Assembly: GCA_033720855.1 (NCBI GenBank)
Contig: JAWWBR010000013.1
Span: 1-44,966, forward strand
Length of the DNA: 44,966 nucleotides
Origin: SMXQ01 sp033720855
GTDB taxonomy: Bacteria; Pseudomonadota; Alphaproteobacteria; SMXQ01
Reading direction: 5' to 3'
Under the pieces are notes generated by a model. That model did not search any database. It was given only the letters and a program-made list of their open reading frames with translations, and was not told the origin of the DNA. This document shows, in pieces, positions 1 to 7,714 of this stretch; positions within the stretch are counted from its first letter, which is position 1, and every line of letters begins with the position of its first letter. The position numbers and the translations under genes were made by a program.

Positions 1-1179
1 GTTTTCGAAGGCGATGGTGATGCGGTTGGGGCTGTAGCCGGAGCCCGAAAGCTCGGCGAACTCTTCGTCGAGTGTCATTTCCACCCGCGCGCCGAGGGCG
101 CGCAGCTGATCGTCGTCGATCGCCGCTTCGCTGAAGGTGTCGAGGGTCGGGGCCCCGCGCAGGATGACGTGGGGAATCAGGTACTTGAAGCTGAAGCGCG
201 ACGAGTCCTCGGACCACGGGTAACGGTCGATGGCGCGCTGAAGGGTATGGCGGGTGGTGCCGACGGTGATGCGCGCGATCTCGCCGGCGCGGGGTTCGGC
301 GGCCTCGCGCAATTCCAGCGCCGCCTCGATGGCGGTGTGCAGCAGCCCGCCGCAGGAGAACGGCTTGATCTTGTAGCCCGGGTCGAGCAGGTAAAACCGT
401 TCACCGAGATCGTCGAAGGGTTGGGTGTCCCAACCGAGCCCGCGGCCGAACAGAGGCAGAAAGCCCGACGGACCGTCCAGCGCCGTCGGGCTGGCGGTGA
501 AGCCCCGGGCGCCCAGAAAGGCGGCGACCATGCCGTTGCGCGCGGCGTTGCCCGGGTGAAGCGGCTTGGTCATGGTGCCGAAGTTTTCGCTGATGCCCGA
601 GGCGAGGGACGCACTGATGCCGATGACGTTGACGACGGCGTCCGCCGGCAGCGCCGTCAGGCGCGCAAAGGCGGCGGCTGCCGACAGTGCCCCCAACACG
701 CCGGAGCCGTGCCAGCGGCCCTCGCTGGAGAGCGTCGGTATGGCGCGGGCCAGGCGGCCGCAGACCTCGCAGCCGACGACAAACGCGGAGATCACCTCTT
801 CCGCCCGGGCGCCGGTGGTCTCGGCCAGCGGCAGCAGGCCGGGGATGATTGGCGCCGCCGATTGGCCGATCATGTAGGAGAGATCGAAGTCGAGCGCCTG
901 GGTGGCGGTGCCGTTTGCGAGGGCCGCGTTCTGCGCCGAGGTCCTGAGCGCGCGGCCGACGACGGTCGCCCGACCGTCCGCGCCCTCGGCGGCGATCATC
1001 TCCGAGACGATCCGCGCCGCAGGCTCCTGGCTTCCCGCCAGCATCACCCCGACGGTATCGATCAGCGCCGTCTCGGTGAGCCCGATCGCCTCTTCCGGCG
1101 CATCGGCAAGGTCGAATCCGGCAACGAATTGGGCGATCTTCTGGCTCGCCGTCTCGACGGCATGCACGGTCTCGGACAT
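1..1179 (-). CDS. MmgE/PrpD family protein (3' end outside window)
   Basis: The family includes 2-methylcitrate dehydratase PrpD, cis-aconitate decarboxylase and iminodisuccinate epimerase. The reading frame is open from an ATG at 1179 to the window edge (393 codons), so roughly the last 50-70 residues are missing compared with the usual length of about 450. The strongest signature is FGTMTKPLHPGNAARNG at residues 200-216, matching the family's conserved T-K-P-x-H-x-G-x-A-A-x-N-G block. The usual N-terminal 'NG..AHALDFDD' block reads ANGTATQALDFDLS (about 88-101), so the usual His is Gln, which suggests a substrate different from methylcitrate. No prpB or prpC is adjacent, so a methylcitrate-cycle role is not supported. 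The family call is solid; the substrate is unknown. Confidence 0.9.
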   Translation of the reverse strand, partial: MSETVHAVETASQKIAQFVAGFDLADAPEEAIGLTETALIDTVGVMLAGSQEPAARIVSEMIAAEGADGRATVVGRALRTSAQNAALANGTATQALDFDLSYMIGQSAAPIIPGLLPLAETTGARAEEVISAFVVGCEVCGRLARAIPTLSSEGRWHGSGVLGALSAAAAFARLTALPADAVVNVIGISASLASGISENFGTMTKPLHPGNAARNGMVAAFLGARGFTASPTALDGPSGFLPLFGRGLGWDTQPFDDLGERFYLLDPGYKIKPFSCGGLLHTAIEAALELREAAEPRAGEIARITVGTTRHTLQRAIDRYPWSEDSSRFSFKYLIPHVILRGAPTLDTFSEAAIDDDQLRALGARVEMTLDEEFAELSGSGYSPNRITIAFEN

Positions 1180-1328
1180 GGCTCCCCCCTATGGTTCTTG
1201 GCGCCCCAAGGGCGCGGCCCCCCATGGTAGCCGAAACCGCCCACAAGCGCCCGCTTCGCGTTGCCGGTTGGTTCTTGCCCGTGGAACGCCCATATGTGGT
1301 GTATGCTCTCAAGTGGGAGGAAACAATC

Positions 1329-1853
1329 ATGATCAATAAGATACTTGTCGCCACCGACGGCTCCCAGCATGCCCATAAGGCGGTGTCCGTGGCCGCCGAC
1401 ATGGCATCGCGTTACGGCGCCGAGCTGATCGTCCTGGCGGTGATCGAGGGCGGCGCCCTGTCGGATGAGGCCAAACGCCTGGCCGCGGACAAGGGGATCG
1501 ATCTCAGCGATATCCTCGAGGGCCCCGATGTTCTGGCCATGGCGCCGGAGGGCGAGCCCGTGGTCCTGCATGCCGAATACACCCTGGCGACGGCCAGGGT
1601 CCAGGCCGAGCTCGCCAACGCGGTGGTCGAAGATGCCAAGGAGCAGGCCGCCGGCGGTGGGCTGGAAAACGCGCGCGGCCTGACCGAAAGCGGCGATCCG
1701 GCCGAGGCCATCCTCAAGGTGGCGGAAGCCGAGAACGTCGATCTCATCGTCATGGGCAGCCGTGGCCTGGGCGCGCTCAAGAGCCTGCTTGTCGGCAGCG
1801 TATCGCAAAAAGTGAGCCACCTCGCGTCCTGCAGTTGCATCACGGTCAGGTAG
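1329..1853 (+). CDS. Universal stress protein (UspA family)
   Basis: A 174-residue single-domain Usp, slightly longer than the usual 140-150 because of an insertion around residues 40-95. The N-terminus MINKILVATDGSQHAHKAV gives beta-1 with the conserved Asp. The C-terminal ATP-binding motif G-2x-G-9x-G-S is present as GSRGLGALKSLLVGSVSQKV near residues 144-163. That motif usually marks the ATP-binding UspFG-type class. The start at 1329 is chosen because GGGAGG lies 7-13 bases upstream (1316-1322) and the protein begins exactly at the family N-terminus. It is divergent from the MmgE/PrpD gene, with 149 bases between the starts. The role is a cytoplasmic stress or starvation protein; the partner is unknown. 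Confidence 0.93.
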   Translation: MINKILVATDGSQHAHKAVSVAADMASRYGAELIVLAVIEGGALSDEAKRLAADKGIDLSDILEGPDVLAMAPEGEPVVLHAEYTLATARVQAELANAVVEDAKEQAAGGGLENARGLTESGDPAEAILKVAEAENVDLIVMGSRGLGALKSLLVGSVSQKVSHLASCSCITVR

Positions 1854-2023
1854 CGGGCGGACGACCCTTGCGCCCATAGGCGCGCGCCCGCCGATCTTCG
1901 GACGCGGCCATCGGGGTAGCGGAGTTGGGGGCCTCGCCGATTCAGGCGGTTCCGCTAGAGCGTTCGAAATGCCGGCTCATCCGGGATGCACAAGGTCGCG
2001 CGTGGCGCGGCCTGCGCGGCGAG

Positions 2024-3355
2024 CTATATCAGTCCGGCCGAATGCAGCAGGATCAGGAGCACCGCCGCCGGCACCGCGGTGCGCAGCAGCCACAGCCAGC
2101 TCGCCCCAAAGCGGCTTCGCGCCAAGTCGGCGGAGTCCAGGGTGGTGGCGCGCTTGACGTGCCAGCCGACGAAGAGCGCGATCAGAATCCCGCCCGTCGG
2201 CAGAAGGAGGTTCGAGACCGCCGCGTCGATCGCCTCGAGGATTCCGCGGCCGGCGATGGTGACATGCTTGAGCACGCCGAAGCTCAAGGCGGACGGAACG
2301 CCGATGAGGAACACCAGCGCACCGGTGCCCCAGGCCGTGGCTTTGCGACGCCAGCCAAAGCGGTGGATCGCCATCGCTACCGGAACCTCCAGCAGCGACA
2401 CCATCGAGGTCAGCGCCGCGGCCGAAAGCAGGAAGAAGAAGACGGCGCCGATCAAGAGGCCGCCCGGCATTTGCATGAAGATCTGGGGCAGGGTGATAAA
2501 GGCGAGCTTGGGGCCGGCCGCGGGGTCGACGCCGAAGGCGAAGACGCCGGGGAAGATCGCCAGCCCGGCGATGATGGCGAACAAGGTGTCCCCGGTCACC
2601 GTCACCGCGGCGCAGGCGGGCAGTGAAAAATCGCGCGGCATGTAGCTGCCATAGGTGGCGAAGATCGCCATGCCGACACCGAGTGAGAAGAAGGCCTGGC
2701 CCAGGGCGGCGACATAGACCTGGGGTCGGCCCAGGGCCGACCAGTCGGGGGAGAACAGGAAGTCGACCCCTCCGCCGGAGTTGGGAAGCGACAGCGCATA
2801 GACGGCAAGGCCGCAGACGATCAGGGCAAGGAGCGGCATCAGCCACCGATTGAACAGCTCGATGCCGCCCTTGATGCCGCCGGCGACGACGACGACGGTG
2901 GCGCCAAGCATCAGCCCCTGCCACAGAACCGGCTCGGCGAGGTTGCCGATGAAGCGCTCGAAATAGCTGCCGTAGCCGGCGGTGCCGTTCTCCCACAAAA
3001 TGCCGGTCGCCGCGCCTGTGAAGTATTTGAGCGCCCACCCCGCGATCACCGCGTAATAGCTCAGGATCACCGAGGCGCCGACGATGCAGAGCCAGCCCAC
3101 CGCGGGCCAGCCGCGCCCGTCGGTGGAAAACGCCGCCACCGCGTCGCCCTGGCCGCGGCGGCCGATGGAAAGCTCGGCGATGATCAGCGGCAAGCCGATC
3201 AGCGCCACGCAGGCGAGGTAGATCAGCACGAACACGGCGCCGCCGTTCTCGCCGGCGACATAGGAAAAGCGCCACATGTTGCCGAGTCCCACGGCGGAGC
3301 CGATGGCCGCCAGGGTAAAGCCGTGGTGGGACCCCCATTCCTCGCGGACGCTCAT
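2024..3355 (-). CDS. Sodium-dependent transporter, NSS/SNF family
   Basis: An inner-membrane Na+-coupled amino acid or amine symporter of the LeuT fold, 443 residues. The N-terminus carries the NSS signature around the unwound TM1 (SAVGLGNMWRFSYVAGENGG), followed by the TM6 region GQAFFSLGVGMAIFATYGSYM. About 11-12 hydrophobic segments are visible, close to the bacterial norm. The start at 3355 was chosen over an in-frame upstream ATG because it gives the canonical REEWGS N-terminus and lies 4 bases after the TauD-family stop, implying co-transcription. It is last in a minus-strand run: MetE-like, ICMT, SDR, TauD, transporter. Inference: it imports the compound processed by that operon. Small bacterial NSS members move Trp, Tyr, Met, Leu or related solutes; the substrate here is not determinable. 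Confidence 0.93.
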   Translation of the reverse strand: MSVREEWGSHHGFTLAAIGSAVGLGNMWRFSYVAGENGGAVFVLIYLACVALIGLPLIIAELSIGRRGQGDAVAAFSTDGRGWPAVGWLCIVGASVILSYYAVIAGWALKYFTGAATGILWENGTAGYGSYFERFIGNLAEPVLWQGLMLGATVVVVAGGIKGGIELFNRWLMPLLALIVCGLAVYALSLPNSGGGVDFLFSPDWSALGRPQVYVAALGQAFFSLGVGMAIFATYGSYMPRDFSLPACAAVTVTGDTLFAIIAGLAIFPGVFAFGVDPAAGPKLAFITLPQIFMQMPGGLLIGAVFFFLLSAAALTSMVSLLEVPVAMAIHRFGWRRKATAWGTGALVFLIGVPSALSFGVLKHVTIAGRGILEAIDAAVSNLLLPTGGILIALFVGWHVKRATTLDSADLARSRFGASWLWLLRTAVPAAVLLILLHSAGLI

Positions 3356-3359
3356 GCGC

Positions 3360-4220
3360 TCATCTTGCGGCGACGGTGGTCCGGGCCGCCCGCGGCGCAT
3401 GCCCCTGTGTGACGGTGCGGCGCAGCAACCGGCGCTCGGTCTCGGGGAAATCCCTGCGCGCATGGGTGACGCAGCGGTTGTCCCACATGACGAAGTCGCC
3501 GGGATGCCAGGCGTGCTCGTAGATCAGCTCGTCGCGCTCGCAATGGTCGAACACCTGCTCCAGCACCGCCGCGCTCTCCTCCGCCTCCAACTCCACGATG
3601 GCCTCGGTGATCAGGCGGCTCACGTAGATCGCGGTACGGCGGGTTTCTTCGTGCTCGATGAAGATGGGATGGATCGCGGCGCCGTAATACTCGCCGGCCG
3701 GCTGGTCCTTCTGCACCGTGCCCGAGTAATAGAGCTGGCGCGCGTGGCACCCGGCGAGCCGGCGCTTGAGCGCGTCCGGCAGCGTCTCATAGGCGCCATA
3801 CATGTCGGCGAACAGGGTATTGCCGCCCGCGGACGGGATCTCGACGGCATAGAGCATGGTGTACATGTAAGGCGTCTCGTCATAGGCGCCGTCGGAATGG
3901 AACATCATCTCGCCGTCGGGCAGCGACCCTATGGGCTCCCCGTCCTCGCGGATGTTGCTGACCAGCATGATCGATTTATGGGCGACGTCCTTTTCCCGTC
4001 GGCTGCGGTAGCGGTGTCGCACCGGCAGCGTGCCCCAGAGCCCGGCAAAGCGGATGTGATCGTCCTCGCCGATCTCCTGGCCGGGGAAGACCAGGACCTG
4101 GTGGTCGAGGATGGCGCGATGCAGGGTCTCGAAATCGTCCCCGCCGATGGGGGCGGCGAGGTCGATGCCGGTGACGCGGGCGCCGAGGGCGGCGGATGCG
4201 GGCTCGATGGTAATGGCCAT
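3360..4220 (-). CDS. TauD/TfdA family Fe(II)/2-oxoglutarate dioxygenase
   Basis: A cytoplasmic 2-oxoglutarate-dependent hydroxylase, 286 residues, a typical length for TauD. The facial triad is visible: H108-x-D110 in FHSDGAY and the distal H253 in CVTHARRDF. Arginines in ERRLLRRTV (264-269) are placed to bind the 2-oxoglutarate carboxylate. Family substrates include taurine, alkylsulfates, 2,4-D and various carboxylates, with hydroxylation leading to spontaneous cleavage. The stop is 4 bases before the NSS transporter start, and 63 bases separate it from the SDR upstream. With a transporter, an SDR and a MetE-like methyltransferase in line, uptake and oxidative breakdown of a small S- or N-containing acid is a reasonable inference. 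It is not specifically taurine dioxygenase on this evidence. Confidence 0.93.
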   Translation of the reverse strand: MAITIEPASAALGARVTGIDLAAPIGGDDFETLHRAILDHQVLVFPGQEIGEDDHIRFAGLWGTLPVRHRYRSRREKDVAHKSIMLVSNIREDGEPIGSLPDGEMMFHSDGAYDETPYMYTMLYAVEIPSAGGNTLFADMYGAYETLPDALKRRLAGCHARQLYYSGTVQKDQPAGEYYGAAIHPIFIEHEETRRTAIYVSRLITEAIVELEAEESAAVLEQVFDHCERDELIYEHAWHPGDFVMWDNRCVTHARRDFPETERRLLRRTVTQGHAPRAARTTVAAR

Positions 4221-4283
4221 GGCGGGTCTTTCTGCTCGACGGGATCGAGATTAAAGGCCGATGCCCGCAAAGGGAAGGGGGCG

Positions 4284-5027
4284 TCAGACGCTGCCGCCGC
4301 CCGACGCGCTGATGACGTCGCCGGTAACGAAGCGGGCCCGGTCGGAGATCAGGAAACGGGCCACGTCGGCGACGTCTTCTGGCTGGCCGATGCGCCCGAG
4401 CATGGTGCGCGATGCCGCATTGCGGCGCGAATCTTCGGTGTATTCGGCGATCATCGGCGTTTCCGTGGCGCCGGGGCTGACGGTGTTGACGCGGATGCCG
4501 AATGGCCCCAGCGACCGCGCCAGCGCCCGGTTGAGGCCGTAGATTCCCGCCTTGGAGCTGACATAGGCGGGCCCGCCCCGTCCCGAGCCCCCGCCGACGC
4601 CGCTCATCTTGACCGAGCCCGAGGAGGTCAGGACGATGGCGCCGCCGCCATGTTCCTTCATGTAGGCCGCCGCCGCCCGGGCCATCAGGAAGGAGCCGGT
4701 GACATTGACCTCGAGCACGCGGTTGAATTCCTCGACCGTGAGGGTTTCCCAGTCGTCGGTCGAATGGATGGCGGCGAAATGGCAGAGCGCATCGAGGCCG
4801 CCGAAGGCCTCGACCGTTTTGGCGACCGCCTCGCGGCATTGCGCCTCGACGGCGACGTCGACGGCCAGCGCCAGGCAGGCGCCGGGTCCCCCCGGCGCTG
4901 TCAGGGCATCGGGGATCGGCTTGACGTCGAGGGCGGTGACGCTGTGCCCATCGGCGAGGAGGCCCCGGGCGCAGGCCAGGCCGATGCCGCCGCCGGCGCC
5001 GGTAACGATGACAGTCTTTGCGGTCAT
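4284..5027 (-). CDS. SDR family NAD(P)-dependent oxidoreductase
   Basis: A classical short-chain dehydrogenase of 247 residues. The Rossmann glycine motif is TGAGGGIG (9-16) and the active-site residues are S135/S136 and Y155-x3-K159 (YVSSKAG). The C-terminal ending (VTGDVISASGGGSV) is the usual 'G..i.vdGG' strand. An acidic residue after beta-2 (ALDVKP, D34) favours NAD over NADP. It sits between the ICMT-like and TauD genes on the same strand (30 and 63 base gaps) and is presumably co-transcribed. A short Gly/Ser/Arg-rich insertion (143-152) just before the catalytic Tyr is slightly unusual. The family is certain; the substrate is unknown. Confidence 0.93.
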   Translation of the reverse strand: MTAKTVIVTGAGGGIGLACARGLLADGHSVTALDVKPIPDALTAPGGPGACLALAVDVAVEAQCREAVAKTVEAFGGLDALCHFAAIHSTDDWETLTVEEFNRVLEVNVTGSFLMARAAAAYMKEHGGGAIVLTSSGSVKMSGVGGGSGRGGPAYVSSKAGIYGLNRALARSLGPFGIRVNTVSPGATETPMIAEYTEDSRRNAASRTMLGRIGQPEDVADVARFLISDRARFVTGDVISASGGGSV

Positions 5028-5057
5028 GGGGGTAAAGGCTCCTTATGCGTCTCGGGG

Positions 5058-5522
5058 TTAGAGGAGTCCGGGGATCCAGCGCTTCACCCGCGCCTTGTAG
5101 CCGAGGTATTCGGCACCGAAGATCGCCTCAAGGTGTTTCTCGTCCTCCAGCACCCGGCGGTGGAACCAGGCCATGTGGAAGGCCAGAAGCGCCACCGCCG
5201 CGAGCGACCGGAAGGTGATGGCGAGGCCGGCCATGAAGATCAGGTGGCCGAGATACATGGGATTGCGCAGGTACCTGTAGGGGCCGGCATCGACGATGCG
5301 TTGGGGCGGGACCGCGAGGCCCGGTCCGCCGCCGCCAAGCCGCATGCGGTAGCGCCCGACCAGCCGGTACTGCAGGTAGCCCCAGACCAGCAACGGCGCG
5401 CCCCAGGGCACGACGTGAAGCGCGCCGCCCTTAAGGGCGAGTTCGAAAGCGATGATCAGCAGCGGAAAGAGGATGAAGGTCCGGTTCGAGGTGCTCTTGA
5501 ACCAGTCCGCCACCGCCGTCAT
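5058..5522 (-). CDS. Isoprenylcysteine carboxyl methyltransferase (ICMT)-family membrane protein
   Basis: A small inner-membrane protein of 154 residues with about four hydrophobic segments. The ICMT/PEMT SAM-binding signature is visible as GPYRYLRNPMYLGHLIFMAG (about 77-96) and the C-terminal E-x-x-Y-x-x-Y block (AEYLGYKARVKRWIP). These bacterial homologues are mostly uncharacterised S-adenosylmethionine methyltransferases acting on lipophilic or thiol substrates. The ATG at 5522 overlaps the TGA of the MetE-like gene (ATGA), so translation is coupled. Pairing with a MetE-like protein suggests linked methyl chemistry, but this is inference only. Confidence 0.88.
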   Translation of the reverse strand: MTAVADWFKSTSNRTFILFPLLIIAFELALKGGALHVVPWGAPLLVWGYLQYRLVGRYRMRLGGGGPGLAVPPQRIVDAGPYRYLRNPMYLGHLIFMAGLAITFRSLAAVALLAFHMAWFHRRVLEDEKHLEAIFGAEYLGYKARVKRWIPGLL

Positions 5523-6631
5523 CCCCAGATCTCCTCCGCCGTTTCCACCACCAGGCGCAGCTTCGCCTTTTCGTCCTCCATGGTCAGCTGGTTGCCGAGC
5601 AGGGTCGAGGCGAAACCGCATTGAGGGCTCAGCGCCAGCTGGTCGAGGGGCACGTATTTCGACGCTTCGTCGATGCGGCGCTTGAGCTCGTCCCTGGCCT
5701 CGAGCTCCGGGAATTTCGAGGTGACGAGGCCGAGCACCACGGTCTTGCCCTTGGGCACGAAACGCAGGGGCTCGAAGTTCCCCGCCCGGGGGCTGTCGAA
5801 TTCCATGAAATAGCCGTCGACGTCGATCTCGTTGAACAACGTCTCCGCGATCGGCTCGTAGCCGCCTTCGGCGACCCAGTTGCTGCGGTGGTTGCCGCGG
5901 CAAAGATGGAGACAGGCGACCATGTCGGCAGGCCGGTCGCGCACGGTATCGTTGATCAGCCGCGCATAGGTCCTGGGCAGGGTGTCGGGATTTTCGCCGA
6001 GACGGGTCACCGCGTCGCGCAGCTTGGGGTCGCAGAGGAAGGCCAGATTGACCTCGTCGAGCTGGATATAGCGCCCGCCCAGCGCGGCGATGTCCTCGAT
6101 CTCCTCGCGCCAGACGCGGGCAAGATCTTGGAAGAATTCGTCCATATCGGGATAGGCAGTCTTGTCGATGCCTTCGCGGCCCGAGCGAAAATGCACGATC
6201 GACGGCGATGGAATGCAGAGCTTGGGAGTCTCGGTGGTGTGCTGTTTGAGAAAGCGAAAGGCCTCGGTGCAAATGCCCTTGGGGCGATTGAGGCGCCCGG
6301 TGACGACGGCCCGGTGGGGGGCATGGGCGATCTCCTCGCCCGGCTTCTGGCGAAAATGGACCTCCAGTCCACCCCTGATCTCGATCCCCTCGATGGCCAA
6401 CACGAAATCGTTCCACCAGTGGCCGCGACGGAAATCGCCGTCGGTGACGCTGCGGAGCCCGGCTCCCTGCTGCAGGGCGATGGCATCGCGGATGGCTTCG
6501 CTTTCGATGTCCCACAATTCGTCGTCGCCGATTTCCCCCTTTTCCCGTTTCGCGCGCGCCTCGATCAAGGCCGGGGGGCGCAACAGGCTGCCGACGTGAT
6601 CGGCGCGAAAGGGCGGTGTGGTTCTCTGCAT
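5519..6631 (-). CDS. MetE C-terminal-like (cobalamin-independent methionine synthase family) protein
   Basis: At 370 residues this corresponds to the catalytic C-terminal barrel of MetE alone, as in the YxjG/YxjH and archaeal MetE-like groups, rather than the full double-barrel enzyme of about 750 residues. The zinc ligands of the family are all visible: H242-x-C244 (LHLCRGNH), E277 (YFMEFDSP) and C338 (SPQCGFAS). Other family features are QLDEVNLAF (190-198) and the N-terminal RADHVGSLLRP. The family transfers or removes methyl groups at a zinc-activated thiolate. The ATG at 6631 is the first of the five-gene minus-strand run, with a 231-base divergent region upstream shared with the DUF3750 gene. 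The zinc site argues for a working methyltransferase; the methyl donor is unknown and may not be methyl-tetrahydrofolate. Confidence 0.88.
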   Translation of the reverse strand: MQRTTPPFRADHVGSLLRPPALIEARAKREKGEIGDDELWDIESEAIRDAIALQQGAGLRSVTDGDFRRGHWWNDFVLAIEGIEIRGGLEVHFRQKPGEEIAHAPHRAVVTGRLNRPKGICTEAFRFLKQHTTETPKLCIPSPSIVHFRSGREGIDKTAYPDMDEFFQDLARVWREEIEDIAALGGRYIQLDEVNLAFLCDPKLRDAVTRLGENPDTLPRTYARLINDTVRDRPADMVACLHLCRGNHRSNWVAEGGYEPIAETLFNEIDVDGYFMEFDSPRAGNFEPLRFVPKGKTVVLGLVTSKFPELEARDELKRRIDEASKYVPLDQLALSPQCGFASTLLGNQLTMEDEKAKLRLVVETAEEIWG

Positions 6632-6862
6632 CAGCCTCGGCCTCCTGTTTGCCCGCAATCTGCCGCGGGCGTGTTTTCCCAAACTGATTTTAGGCCTGTT
6701 TCGCCCGTCAATCACCCCGCCGTTTCGCCCCGTGGGGCACCGGGCCGAACCTTGGCCGGCAACGGCGGTCCGGCCCGCCTGCCATATCCTTGCCCCAGTC
6801 TTGCGCCTATAAGTATGGTATCGCCACGCTCCGTCATGGGGCCAGGATGAAGGATCTCCGCC

Positions 6863-7606
6863 GTGAAGCATTTCCGCAGGATCGCGATCGTCATCGTCGT
6901 TCTGTTGCTGGGACCGCTCAGCATGGTCGCCTGCGGCGAGGTCGAGCTCCAGGGCGACTGGGCCGAGGCGAGCCGCCAGGCCTCCGGCCTGGCCCCCGAC
7001 CCCGCCACCACGCCCGAGGCGGTGGTGCAGGTCTACGCCGCCCGCGCCTTCAAGTGGCGCGGTGCCTTCGCCGTGCACACTTGGATTTCCGTCAAACCCG
7101 CCCACGCCCCTTCCTATACGACCTATGAGGTCATCGGCTGGTATGCGCGCGGCGGCGGCAGCGCCGTCTCCGTTCACGACGATCGGCCCGACCGTTATTG
7201 GTACGGCTCGCCCCCGCGGCTGCTGGCCGAGCTTCGCGGACCAGCCGCCGAGCCGGCGATCGAGCGCATTCGCGAAGCGGTCGCCGCCTACCCCTACGCG
7301 CGCCACTACCGCACCTGGCCCGGCCCCAACAGCAACACCTTCACCGCATTCGTTCTCCGCCGGTTGCCGGGGCTGAAGGCCGATTTGCCGCCGACGGCCA
7401 TCGGCAAGGACTATCTGCCGGGATATACGTTCTTCGCCAGGACACCGAGCGGTTCGGGATGGCAGGTTTCGGTGTTCGGTCTCCTTGGCCTGTTGGCATC
7501 CGCCGAAGAGGGGGTGGAGATCAATATCCTCGGCCTGTCGGTGGGCATCGACTTCGCCGACCTGGCGCTCAGGTTGCCCGGCCTCGGCCGTCTCGGCGGC
7601 CGCTGA
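6863..7606 (+). CDS. DUF3750-family putative lipoprotein
   Basis: A 247-residue protein starting at GTG 6863, with AAGGA a few bases upstream (6850-6854). The N-terminus has two Arg and a hydrophobic run ending in MVAC (residues 21-24), a slightly atypical lipobox, so it is probably exported and possibly lipidated at C24. The body matches my recollection of DUF3750: KWRGAFAVHTWISVKP, YTTYEVIGWYARGGG, and the conserved TWPGPNSNTFTAFVLR followed by LP..AIGKDYLP. The conserved H, G-P-N-S-N-T-F and D residues suggest an NlpC/P60-like or transacylase fold, but no function is established. It stands alone, divergent from the MetE-like operon and convergent with the prepilin gene. Confidence 0.85.
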   Translation: MKHFRRIAIVIVVLLLGPLSMVACGEVELQGDWAEASRQASGLAPDPATTPEAVVQVYAARAFKWRGAFAVHTWISVKPAHAPSYTTYEVIGWYARGGGSAVSVHDDRPDRYWYGSPPRLLAELRGPAAEPAIERIREAVAAYPYARHYRTWPGPNSNTFTAFVLRRLPGLKADLPPTAIGKDYLPGYTFFARTPSGSGWQVSVFGLLGLLASAEEGVEINILGLSVGIDFADLALRLPGLGRLGGR

Positions 7607-7640
7607 GGCCGGCACCCCGAGGGCAGGATGGATGTGCCGC

Positions 7641-7676
7641 AAAAATCGAGCGCCGCCCCCTTACGGAGGCGGCGCT
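7641..7676 (-). terminator. Intrinsic terminator of the prepilin-like gene
   Basis: A perfect 9-bp stem, AGCGCCGCC (7649-7657) with GGCGGCGCT (7668-7676), is followed on the minus strand by CGATTTTT (7648 down to 7641). It lies 39 bases after the stop of the prepilin-like gene. On the plus strand there is no T-tract, so it is directional. Confidence 0.75.
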
Positions 7677-7714
7677 GTGGTTGACTGTGCCCGCAGGCCG
7701 GGTAACGGTCGAGG

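Noticed and set aside
3360..4220. Specific taurine dioxygenase (tauD)
   Set aside because: Only generic triad residues are visible and no tauABC transporter is near; left as TauD/TfdA family.
3276..5624. Very long open frame on the plus strand, antisense to the SDR/TauD/NSS genes
   Set aside because: Composition is the low-complexity Ala/Gly/Asp/Arg mix typical of antisense frames in GC-rich DNA, with no recognisable domain; the minus-strand genes here have clear families. The same applies to the long antisense frames at 20008-21924 and 42968-44125.
5519..6631. Complete methionine synthase MetE
   Set aside because: It is half the length and carries only the catalytic C-terminal barrel; called MetE-like instead.
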